NCBI GenBank assembly: GCA_014529385.2
Contig: CM043967.1
Location: 128,813,182 to 128,873,181 of the forward strand
Length of the DNA stretch: 60,000 bases
DNA from: Adiantum capillus-veneris
Taxonomy: Eukaryota; Streptophyta; Polypodiopsida; Polypodiales; Pteridaceae
Direction: 5' to 3'
Shown piece after piece: positions 51,129 through 60,000 of this stretch (its first letter is position 1; each line of letters starts with the position of its first letter). The notes beneath the pieces are model-generated. The model ran no database searches. It had not been told where the DNA came from and saw only the letters and a list, made by a program, of their open reading frames with translations. The position numbers were made by a program, and so were the translations under genes.

Positions 51129-54100
51129 ATGGCAACGTCATCAACTAACATGGAGGAAAAGATTGCATGCTCATGTACGCTCTGCAAGTATCAAATCCTG
51201 CGCAAGCGTAGGATATGTAATGAGCATGTGAATAAGTACGGAGAGTTTGCTAGAGAAACTGTACAGAATCTGCGATACGACTCCTACGGAACGGGCATTG
51301 ATTTCCGTGACATAGCACCTACATCTGAGAGAGAGAGAAAAAAGATTATGCGTGAAGGTCTGACCAATATAGAGCCATGGATGGAAGCACAAAAGGGCTT
51401 ACAGACAAAAGACGATGGCATGGAGGAGATGCTGGATGCCTTCTTCCAGACAATCGAGGAGAACGCGAACGAAGCAGCACCAAAAGCCGTGCGCCTATCT
51501 CCTGAAGACATGTTGAGGAAGTTGGCACATCAATCAATCTATGAAGGCGCCAAAATATCTGTGCTTCATACTTGTCTGGCGTTTTTGAATCTTCAGTTAG
51601 TGTACGGGTGGTCAGATGCAAGCGTCACTGCTTTGTTTAGGTACGTAATTTACAAAAGAGATTTTCGGATTGCAACGGTGATATGCTCGGAGAGATTTTT
51701 AATTTAATGTGGCTTAAACAGGTTATTGCAGGAGCAACTTCTCCCGGCTGGCAATGAAATGCCCCCCTTCAGGCCAGACGCAAAGCATCTTCTGACCTCA
51801 GTTGGCTTGGACTACAACAAGATTCATGCATGTCCAAATGATTGCATTCTTTTTCGCAATGAATTCGCAAATTGTCTGTTGTGTCCTAAGTGCGAAGCAA
51901 TACGCTACAAACAAGATGCAGTTGGCGAGACAGTTTCAACTAAAGTGTTGCGGTATTTCCCTATTATTCCTAAGATAAAAAACATGTTTCGTTGTGGTTT
52001 CATTGCAAAGTTGATGTGGTGGCATTCTACGAATAGATCCAATGACGCAACATTTAGGGTGCCCGCTGATTCGAACGCCTGGAGGCACATTGAAGATACC
52101 TGGACACATTTTAAGAGTGAACCACGCAATTTGCGTTTGGGCATGGCAATGGATGGATTCAATCCATTTGGCTTGAGAAGCTCGTCATGGAGCACTTGGC
52201 CTGTGTGCCTTATCAATTACAACCTCCCGCCATGGCTTGCTATCAAGAAGGGTCATTTGATTTTAAGCTTGATTGTACCTGGTAAGTTCAAGGAAAAAAA
52301 CATGGATGTTTATCTAGCTCCACTAGTTGATGAGCTCCAAGAGTTATGGCATGGGATCCACATAGCAGATGCGGTTGAACCAGTAGGACAACAGCATGCA
52401 AGGATCCATGGACTTCTTATGTGGACTATGCATGATTGGCGAGGATACGGAGAAGCTTCTGGTAATGGTTATTGATTTACAAAATTCTCGCTATTCGCAA
52501 GCCCTTTGCCTTGGCCTGATTCATGATTTGATATTATATGCAGGACTAACAACTTCGGGATACAATGCATGTCCAATTTGCGGACAGTCTTTGGATGTGT
52601 GCTATTCTAGCTCTCTTCGAAAGACAATTTATCAAGGCCACCACCGTTATCTTCCAGATGGCCATCACTTGCGCGAAGGCTAGCTTGGTCACGTCGAATG
52701 TAGTCCTATGCATGTACAAGAGTGGCGTCGCCGATGGGAGCAACATGAGGGGTAACCTGTTCCAGGAATGAAACGTTTGTCCATTCTCCATATGTTGCCG
52801 TACTGGGGTGATCTACTAATTAACCATTTGCTGGATCCAATGCAGATATTCAAGAATGTGGGAGAGCTCCTCTAGAAGACTATCATAGGAATGAAAGACA
52901 ATCGAGCTTCACGAGATGATTTGCAGTCGGTTGGAAAGATGCCAGAGCTGTGGCCTTTCACCAATGCAACTGGTCAGACAAAACTTCCAAGAGCGCCATG
53001 GGTATTGCTAAAAAACGAAGAGCGACAAGTCAAAAGGGTGATTTCAGAGTTCAGGACGCCAATAGGATATATGCGATGTCTCAAGACAGCATTCACCCGT
53101 GACGATCAACTGTCAGGGTTGAAATCGCACGACTGGCATAAGTTCTTGCAATTCATTCTTCCAATTGCGATCAAGGGGTGTTTAACGGAGGAAGTGCGGA
53201 CCTGCATATACAAGATTTCAGAGCTAGTGCAGTGGATCTCTTCCAAGGAGATACGGGAGGAATCTATTGCAGTCGCAAGGGCTAACTCCATTGAGGCAGT
53301 TTGCATGATTGAGAAGTATCTACCCACGAGCTTCCTAACTATCCAAATGCACTTGCTCGTCCATGTAGTAGATGAGGTTGCAGTGGCAGGTACAGTCCAC
53401 AGCCGTTGGATGTTCTTTCTAGAGCGGTTCATGAAAACACTTAAGGGTTTTGTTCGCCAAAAAGAGCGTCCAGAGGGGAGCATGGCAGAAGGATGGCTGG
53501 TGCAAGAGTATCTTGTATTGACGACCGAATTTCTATCCGTTTCTGACCCAGAAATGCCTCGACTGTGGAGCGATGATGAGGATGCAAGACTGGTGGGAGA
53601 GGAGCCGCAAGGGCAAGGGGTGCCGAAGAAAATGAACCTGGCCATGCGAGAAAAGATCATGAAGTTATGTATACTAAATTCAACACCGATGCAAAAATGG
53701 ATTGAAATGTACGAAGAAGAGGCAGAGAGACGCAATCTAGAGCGACAGGATTTCAGGCGAAGTAGAACGACTAGAGGCTTACCCTTGCCAGACTATCTCG
53801 CTCCTCTACCTGAATTCCCTACAATGGCATGGTTGGACAAGACAGTGAGAGCAGCTCGACAGATCGGAGAACCCATATCTCTAGAAGAGGAAGAGCTGGC
53901 TATTGGATGTGACTGGAAGTATCATACATACATGGCACTGTGGTTGCATGGAAAGCATTTTAGAACACAACAAATTGACAGCAGAAGAAACACGTTTGAC
54001 AGTGGGGTAATGGTTAGTTTCATGCAAAAGAGCAGGGCCAGTGCTAGAGACACGAATGAGAGCACTAGTAACCTGGATTACTGTGGTCTGGTGTCAGATA

Positions 54101-54627
54101 TTCTGAAAGTAAGCTTCAGGCGGTTTGAGATGTTTTTGTTGGATGTGAAGTGGTTCAAGGTGATTACTTCTGGTCGCAATGCAACGGTACGCAGAGATGG
54201 AAACAAACTTGTGCAAATAGATTCTACAAAGATTTGGACAGATGCAAGCGACACATTTACTCTCCCTGAACATTGCGAGCAAGTGGTCTTTGTACCGGAC
54301 CCTTGAGAGCGACAATGGTGGTTTGTGGTTCAGGTTGCTCCAAGAAATAAACAAGTATTTGAAGGGCAAAATCTCCTTGAGGAAAGTCAGTCAGATGATG
54401 TCCATACTACTGTGACATTAGATGAGATGGACGAAGGTATGGCAGAGGAAGCTGACAGATATACGAGGGATGACGCAGACGAGCTAGAATTGACACTTGT
54501 AGATGAAGATGCAATGGATGAAGACAATCTGCCAGAACGAGTTGGGGCAGAGTTATGTTTGCAATTAGAGATAGACGATGACACGGTGCAAGATCTTATC
54601 GATGATGCCTCACTCGTCGAGGCCTAG
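51129..54627 (+). pseudogene. TNP2-type transposase of CACTA H (three exons, four stops)
   Basis: Exon 1 is 51129-51640, exon 2 51722-52461 and exon 3 52544-54627. The introns are 51641-51721 (GTACGT...ACAG) and 52462-52543 (GTAATG...GCAG), 81 and 82 bp. Exon 2 carries the Transposase_21 signature: CPNDCILFRNEF, CLLCPKCEAIRYK, VLRYFPIIPKIKNMFR, MDGFNPFG and WPVCLINYNLPPWL. Exon 3 has KRLSILHMLPYWGDLL, then a DUF4218-like block (LKSHDWHKFLQFILPIA, TIQMHLLVHVVDE, FMKTLKGFVRQKERPEGSMAEG), and a DUF4216-like block with VKWFKV. In-frame stops sit at 52681, 52753, 52873 and 54304, with no frameshift. In the family this protein cuts the element ends. Confidence 0.93.
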
Positions 54628-54734
54628 GCCTGTACGTGTTTGTGTGAAGACTTTGATTTAAAGTTAAGCTTAAATTTAATTTAAACAACTGTGTTCTGAC
54701 GCTTTATTTTACTTTCTTTGTGCATGAATTTAGT

Positions 54735-55661
54735 ATGGCAGACGAGATTCCAGATCCCGCTTCCATGAGTGCATATGCATTCATGGGCTTCGTTACATGG
54801 ATGACGCCTGCTCAGATGGTAGAGGATTCTCAGTACTAGGTAGCCAGAGGCACGGGTACTACGCCTCTGGGATTCACACTCAAGGGTCCGACGCCTAGGG
54901 GGGGGACGCCTACGGGGTTTAGGACGCCTATGGGTACGACACCTTCTTCTCCCATCACGGCCGCTTTGACACCTAGGGGTGGGGCAGAGGCGGGTACGTC
55001 CTCATCTCCGCAGCACAGGCGCACTCGCCGATCTCGACGATCGTCAGGTGGAGGTGGTGGTTGTTGTGGAGGAGGGTCCACAGATGATTCGACCCCTCCT
55101 CGCTCACGACCCCCGTCCTACCCAGGCACACCTCTCGACACACCTCTTGGCACACCTTGGACACCTTGGGGGGCACACGATCCTAGTGCCTCCAAGCTCT
55201 ATACTGTACGGGGAGATGGTTATGTTGACATGGATAGAGTCGGGACTGAGATGTGACAGCGGATTCGCCAGCTCGTGGAGCTGTAGTTTTCGACTAGCAT
55301 TCTGACGTCTTGGGATTAGCAAGAAAAGGAAAAAGTCACTTACATAGTGGAGACCATCCTGAGAGAGTACCAGCCTGCTCTGGGTTCTTCCTTTGTTTCG
55401 GTGCGATGGATCAAGGGTGTTGCACGGGACACCTTGAAACATCGACGAGATGCAGCTCGGAAGGTTTTCAGGACCGGCTTGCCGAAACCTTCGGGAATCC
55501 CACATGAGACGTGGCTGCAGATCAGGGAGGATGAGCGGATAGCGGCCACGCGGTTCAGACAGCAGCATGAGGCCGTGCAGATACGACAGATGACTAGGGG
55601 GACATCTCATCTTGGCAGCGGAGTCTTTGACACCTTTCGCTATGAGTTTGTGATTTTCTAA
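54735..55661 (+). pseudogene. Second CACTA protein (TNP1/Transposase_24-like)
   Basis: Starts MADEIPDPASMSAYAFMGF at 54735. It has a TAG at 54837, then a low-complexity TP-x-G region (TPLGFTLKGPTPRGGTPTGF), a Gly/Ser/Arg block and further TPLGTP repeats to a stop at 55254. After two more stops the same frame is open from 55347 to 55661 with HETWLQIREDERIAATRFRQ and GTSHLGSGVFDTFRYEF, which matches the general pattern of the plant Transposase_24 domain. A possible last exon lies at 55755-55870 (MHRAPTREEESDGYRRGIYE). In En/Spm relatives such a protein binds the subterminal repeats. Confidence 0.6.
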
Positions 55662-56059
55662 TACAATCTTAACTATGGCGTTCTTTAAAACATGATGAAT
55701 CATGTATTCTTATTACTTTGATTTTTGTATAAACGTAGAATCTTGCGATGCATCGAGCTCCGACACGCGAGGAGGAGTCAGATGGATATCGCAGAGGTAT
55801 CTATGAAGTATTGAATGATCTTGAAGCTTTAGGAGAGCCTGTAGACTGGGAGGCCTTACAGTCTCGTTGATCGCTTGAGGTGAGACGTTAATATGTGTAA
55901 GTTGATTTAATTAAGTCAGTATATGTGAAGTAATATCAATACTAATTTTGTGAGTGTTCCTATGTGCAGGTTGCGACGCCTAGTCATTAGTGGACCATAT
56001 TTCATATATATGCTTTGTGAGACACAGACACCCTTCTGTGTCTCTTTTTTGTACAAACA

Positions 56060-56330
56060 GTTAGTGTTCAGTCAGTTATTGTTTCCCTTATGGTTATGAT
56101 TATTGTCATTGTCATTGTATAGACATTTATTGTTTCTCTTTCTGGTTATGCTTATGGTTATTGTTAATTTTGTTTATGGTTATGGTTATCTAGATAGCAT
56201 TATGGTTTTGATCAAAGTGGTTATAGCCAGTTATGGTTTTAAGTTATGGTTATGGTTCGTTATGGTTATGCTTTTAAGTTATGGTTATTCTTTTCAGTTG
56301 GTACGGTTGTCTTTCATTGGCCTTAAATCT
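56060..56330. repeat. Degenerate (GGTTAT)n low-complexity block
   Basis: Many imperfect TTATGGTTATGG units between the second gene and the right subterminal repeats. Not a plant telomere repeat. Confidence 0.8.
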
Positions 56331-56574
56331 CATGTGAGATCCTACATGGATAGCATGTAGGATGCGTATACATGATATGGTTTTTTTTGAAAAGTTTATG
56401 TAAAAACAAAGGGAACTCTACAAAAATTTCTATGCGCGGGAGCATGGTTGATATTTTGGTGCTGCTCGCTTTCTTGGACAGAGGGCAGGAAGTCTAGCTG
56501 TGGCTGTGTCCATCTTTTAACTGGGCACAGGCCAGGCAACCTGCCCTCTGCCCAAGAAAAAAAATTTCTGTTAT

Positions 56575-56715
56575 GGTCGTCGCGATGTGCGTGGCAATCT
56601 GCGTCGCTATACGCGTCTTAAATAGCGACTGGTTTCACAGTGACACGGATAGCGACGCGTATAGCGAAGCGCCGCGTCGATATCAGCATCGATGACACCT
56701 TATTTTGTTGTAGTG
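56575..56715 (+). repeat. Right terminal and subterminal repeats of CACTA H
   Basis: GCGTCGCTATACGCGTCTT, ATAGCGACGCGTATAGCGAAG and CGCGTCGATATCAGCATCG precede TGTTGTAGTG. The motifs match those of the left end on the opposite strand. Confidence 0.9.
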
Positions 56716-57425
56716 CAATGACCTACATAAGAGCAATGCTTTAAGCCTAACCTTAAGTGGAAAGGCTGGGGATTGGTATAGAACCCTAAGTGTGGAAGAA
56801 AAAACGATTTACCTTACTCTTAGGAGACTGTTCTTAAAAGAATACATACGAGAGGGAGTACTTTGGGGTGTAGCCTCTCAGCTCCAGAAAGCCCAACGAG
56901 AGGAAGGAGAGTCAGTGAGAGACTTTATTAGTCGCTTGAAGCATTTGAATTCTCGATGTAATCCAAATGAGCGCTTCAACAATAACCAATTTCTTGATAG
57001 ATTCATTAGGGGATTACGACATGAGGATATCTACAGTGGCTTAGTCACTAGAGGTATCACCACTTGGGAAGCAGTCACCACCAATGCGATCCAATTGGAG
57101 GATAATTTAATGATTCAAGGAGAAAGAGTGTCTGTTGAGTCTAAATCTATTAGCTCACAAGCATCGGGGCATCAGCCAATGACCCTAAAGCCTATTGCTA
57201 AGGAGCCAAAGATATCTGAGATGACTTTAGCAGATCTCACCAAGGCTATTCAATAGAGTCTTAGAGACAATCGTACTCCGTAGAACAATCATATGTATCG
57301 AAGAAGGGAGCAACAATGGTGCTCAGTATGCTATGGACCGCATAGTACCAGTGAATGCCCTACTTTTAGAGTAAAATTCAATGGGAATTGCAATACATGT
57401 GGAAGGTATGGTCATCAAGCTAAGG
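56716..57425 (+). pseudogene. Element G gag core and first two zinc knuckles
   Basis: Reads LSLTLSGKAGDWYRTLSVEE, LRRLFLKEYIREGVLWG, QREEGESVRDFISRLKHLN and NQFLDRFIRGLRHEDI, a clear Retrotrans_gag domain. A TAG at 57254 interrupts it. Beyond that the same region has CSVCYGPHSTSEC (CX2CX3HX4C) and CNTCGRYGHQAKDC (CX2CX4HX4C). Confidence 0.88.
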
Positions 57426-57426
57426 A

Positions 57427-58115
57427 TTGCATGGTCATCAAGCTACCTTAGCATGGATAGACACACCTCGAGTGCCTGCATTGATGCCGGCCCCACCTCT
57501 TGAACAAACAACACAACACATGGTCCCTAGGGCCCAAAATGTTGTTCAAACAACACCCTTACCACCTCCAGTCCTAGGACCACAACCACCACATCCGAGA
57601 ATCACTTCAGTAAATCAAGTGGGTTGTGAGTCATCTATTACTTGTTTGGAAGGCTGTGAGGAGGATATAGATCCTAATATTGCCTATGGGATGGATGTGC
57701 TTGAAGAAAGTCCACAATACTACATGGAGGACTATTGGGGACAAGTCAAACCTATATATCAAGTAGCTGCTAAGGACCAAAATATCAATACACTGCTAAG
57801 AGACCACCTCTTCAATGCTATGATTGTGGAGGTCCACATCGTGTAGCCGAGTGTCCTATTAGGCTACAAAAGAACACCACACTAATGCAAACTAATCAAG
57901 CGATCACGTCTACAATGCCGATACTCATGTGTAATCGATGTGGCATAGATCATTTGATTGCCCAATGTCCAAATAAATCCAAATGCACCGAAGATCACGC
58001 CATTACACTTGATTGAAGTTACCGAGGAGCCATCACAAAGTACACTTGTGATATCAGTAAATGTACTCACACGATCGATGCCCCAAAAAAAAACTATATT
58101 CTTGAGGAAAGAGAC
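57427..58115 (+). pseudogene. Element G gag C-terminus with two further zinc knuckles
   Basis: A Pro-rich linker (57427-57846) is followed, in another frame, by CYDCGGPHRVAEC near 57816-57856 and CNRCGIDHLIAQC near 57934-57972. Both have the CX2CX3HX4C spacing. The order of knuckles, linker and knuckles suggests duplication of the RNA-binding part. The frame changes at the start and end of each block. Confidence 0.7.
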
Positions 58116-58790
58116 ATGGCATCAATTGCCCAATCTCAAAAAAAGAAGAAAACACGAAGAAAGAGATTGCAAAAAGCAGCGAAGTCAGACCCCAGTTCAA
58201 AGACCAACATAGGGACTGGTGATGACCCCGTATATATCAATGACGCTGAAGAGGATTCTGATTCAAGAGAAACCATGGAGACCAAAATGACCACTAAGAT
58301 AGAAACCAACAAGGAAGATCTTCATGAGCCACAATGGCCAGGATCCAAGAAGAAGATAGGAACTTATCCAAACCCTACAGAGGAGATTGAGCGAGTCAAA
58401 CAATTAAGGAATTTGGTAGAAGATACCCAAAGGGGTCTAGAACCAGCACCTAGGAAGATCCAGATTACCGACATTGTGTTCCCTATGCAACAACAACCTC
58501 ACCAAGACCTACCTAGTGTCATCCAAGAAGAAAGTGACTTAAAGTCATGGGAAAGTGGGCGTACTCACTTCTTGATGGAAAGAATGTTTACAGAGGGACT
58601 ACTTGATCCTATCGAAGAAATGGATATCCCATCTTCCCCACGTCAAGGGACTCAAGGCCAAAAGGTGTCGTTAAACATTGCCAAATTGATGGATTTCATG
58701 TCTTCAAAAGTTATAACCACCATCATGTCCAAACTATATAAAGATCCTAAGCTAGTCTCAGCTCTTCGAGCCTTCCTCAATGGAAACTAA
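58116..58790 (+). CDS. Element G gag-pro linker, 224 codons
   Basis: Open frame with a basic N-terminal block (QKKKKTRRKRLQKAAKS), then acidic and Thr/Lys-rich sequence, and SLNIAKLMDFMSSKVITTIM near the end. No known domain. Its position between zinc knuckles and protease suggests a linker or a spacer protein of the polyprotein. The in-frame ATG may not be a real start. Confidence 0.5.
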   Translation: MASIAQSQKKKKTRRKRLQKAAKSDPSSKTNIGTGDDPVYINDAEEDSDSRETMETKMTTKIETNKEDLHEPQWPGSKKKIGTYPNPTEEIERVKQLRNLVEDTQRGLEPAPRKIQITDIVFPMQQQPHQDLPSVIQEESDLKSWESGRTHFLMERMFTEGLLDPIEEMDIPSSPRQGTQGQKVSLNIAKLMDFMSSKVITTIMSKLYKDPKLVSALRAFLNGN

Positions 58791-58816
58791 AGTTTGGGCT
58801 ACCACAATTTACACAG

Positions 58817-59260
58817 ATGGATGGAGGTGGAGAGATTCCAATAGAGGAGGAGCACCTAGATCCACAACCCAACCTAGATGAGAACCTTGTTATAGAAATA
58901 CATGTTAACAAGTTGGGACAATACTTTGAGTGTGATGAATCCAATGTAACTATACCAATCACTACTAAGGGATTAACTATGAAGGGAATCCTTGATGGTG
59001 GCACTGGGGTTAGCATTATGACTAAAAATTGCTGGGAAACTATGGGAAGACCTCACCTTGCGACCACAACCATAGTAGTGAAGATGGCCAATGGGTCTAT
59101 TGTTAAACCTATTGGGATGCTAGAAGATCTCAAGATCAAGGTCTTTGGACATAAAATAAGAGTTACCTTCATTGTTATGGATTTCTCCAAGCACACTATG
59201 GCATCAGAGATGATCTTAGGACGTCCTTTCATAAGGGAAGAAAAAATGGTGCATGACTGA
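58817..59260 (+). pseudogene. Element G aspartic protease
   Basis: ILDGGTGVSIMTKNCWETMG with DGG in place of DTG or DSG, followed by ANGSIVKPIGMLEDLKIKV and EMILGRPFIREEKM, the second half of the retropepsin fold. It ends in a TGA at 59258, after which related sequence goes on. Same DGG motif as in element C, so it is probably inherited, not a recent mutation. Confidence 0.8.
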
Positions 59261-60000
59261 TCTAAAAACCATGTCTACTTGCAGTTCTAAGATTTTTTCA
59301 TTCGAGTGGATCTTGTAACCGGTCGAGCACATCCTCTAGGAAAGAAGTTTATAATTGATCATATGTCTGACACCACAGTTCACTCGGCCCCATTGCAGTA
59401 TTGTTACACGTGTAAAGCGGACACTGATGTTGGCGAAGATTCTCCTTATATGGATGTACTACCTGGGATGACTGAGTCGGATAATGTGGATTGGGTCCAC
59501 CTAACAGAAACTATAGACACTTGGGGAAACAAGGGAACAACCTGGGTAACATCTGAGGGCGATGAAATGCCACCACTCGTACCTTAAAATATTCTAGAAG
59601 CAATGCATATAGCTTCTGACAAGACTCATACTAATATAACAAAGAAAACATACAAGTGGGTCCCTAACGCTTCTTTAGCGACCATGGCTAGTACTGAAAA
59701 ACAAAAGCCTCCTAGAGGTATTCTTTGTGTTTCCTCATGTGTATAGGAACGTGTTGTTGTTGTTAGGATTTAGACCTTCATGGAATATTTCTCTCGTTTA
59801 CACTTCAAATCCAGCGCGACCATCAACACAAACAGGTGTTTCTTGCCCGTTAACATTGCCCCTTATTTTTTTGCATCCATGTTTGTCTGCTTTGATTGTG
59901 ATTGGTAGCATAATATTCAATGCCTTTGTTTAGTATCAAACATTAAATTCAATGTAAATTTTTGTCATAATCACTTGTCTAGGCTTAAAAATCAAGCAGT
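59261..60000 (+). other. Continuation of element G pol, no motif
   Basis: 59306-59587 is open (RVDLVTGRAHPLGKKFIIDH, ending LVP) and reads like the stretch between protease and reverse transcriptase. From about 59716 I see no coding. The reverse transcriptase would lie beyond the window, unless another insertion intervenes. Confidence 0.45.

Larger units (their letters stand above)
49439..56718 (+). mobile_element. Element H: CACTA (En/Spm) DNA transposon
   Basis: Ends CACTACAACA (49442-49451) and TGTTGTAGTG (56706-56715) are perfect 10-bp inverted termini. The 3-bp target duplication is CAA (49439-49441 and 56716-56718). Total length is 7274 bp. Both ends carry dense subterminal repeats based on GCGTCGCTATACGCG. 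Inside are a spliced TNP2-type transposase (51129-54627) and a second gene (54735-55661). Both reading frames have internal stops, so this copy is inactive by itself. It sits in element G's gag. Confidence 0.98.

Noticed and set aside
53106-53735. 209-codon minus-strand frame
   Set aside because: Lies antisense to the conserved TNP2 exon 3 and shows no domain.
55104-55703. 199-codon minus-strand frame
   Set aside because: Antisense to the second CACTA protein; the plus-strand reading has the transposase-like pattern.
56060-56330. Interstitial telomere repeat
   Set aside because: The unit is GGTTAT-like and irregular; the plant telomere unit TTTAGGG is not present.

Overview
This window looks like a repeat graveyard from a large, transposon-rich nuclear genome of a land plant. 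The evidence is the kinds of element present: a Tork/TNT1-like Copia element, a Ty3/Gypsy chromovirus, Tat/Athila-like Gypsy pieces, a CACTA (En/Spm) DNA transposon with a spliced TNP2-type transposase, initiator-methionine tRNA primer sites, GT...AG introns of about 80 bp, long dinucleotide microsatellites and satellite-like arrays. A fern or another seed-free or large-genome plant is plausible, but nothing here fixes the species. I see no rRNA, tRNA, CRISPR array or operon, and no confidently intact host gene.

Layout, left to right. 1-735 is the inner part of an LTR of the same family as the complete Gypsy element further right. 736-3406 holds nothing I can assign. 3407-4122 is an inverted piece of the LTR of element C. 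4240-4515 and 9979-10060 are two halves of a hairpin-forming tandem repeat, split by a complete Copia element (4511-9978, TSD GCTCG). 11614-14959 is a decayed multi-segment coding region of unknown family, itself split by a probable solo LTR (13766-14450). 14990-17110 is an array built around a 20-bp perfect palindrome, followed by two hairpins (17473-17700), the start of a Gypsy gag (17617-17893), a decayed gene-like stretch (18840-19900), three unassigned reading frames (19954-21165) and a roughly 285-bp diverged tandem repeat (21313-22290).

22370-31283 is a complete, very young Gypsy chromovirus on the minus strand: 1590-bp LTRs, TSD GGTTT, PBS and PPT. Its pol has one nonsense codon and one frameshift. 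To its right lie a fragment of another Gypsy (A, 31284-33251); element C (33252-36868), which carries only part of gag and a protease; element B (36869-41705), an inverted relative of A that sits in C's right LTR; an RNase H fragment pointing away from an adjoining integrase (41690-43355); and a long LTR (43674 to about 45012) that leads into the gag of element G.

The right third is one nested unit. The gag of G begins at 45172, is broken by a non-autonomous Copia (E, 45816-49344, TSD AGTAC), resumes for about 100 bp, is broken again by a 7.27-kb CACTA transposon (H, 49442-56715, TSD CAA), then resumes through zinc knuckles and a protease to beyond 59 kb. Subtracting each insert with one TSD copy makes the gag frame continuous, which fixes the order: G before E and H.

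How the parts relate: E has no integrase or polymerase core, but shares LTR ends, PBS and PPT with the coding Copia F, so an F-like element may have mobilised it. C likewise lacks reverse transcriptase and integrase and would need a helper. Several elements carry altered protease active-site motifs. I found no clearly new biological system. The best leads are the palindrome array, the hairpin repeats, the two pol-less retroelements, the gag with four zinc knuckles of mixed spacing, and the unrecognised coding remains at 11.6-15 kb and 18.8-21.2 kb.
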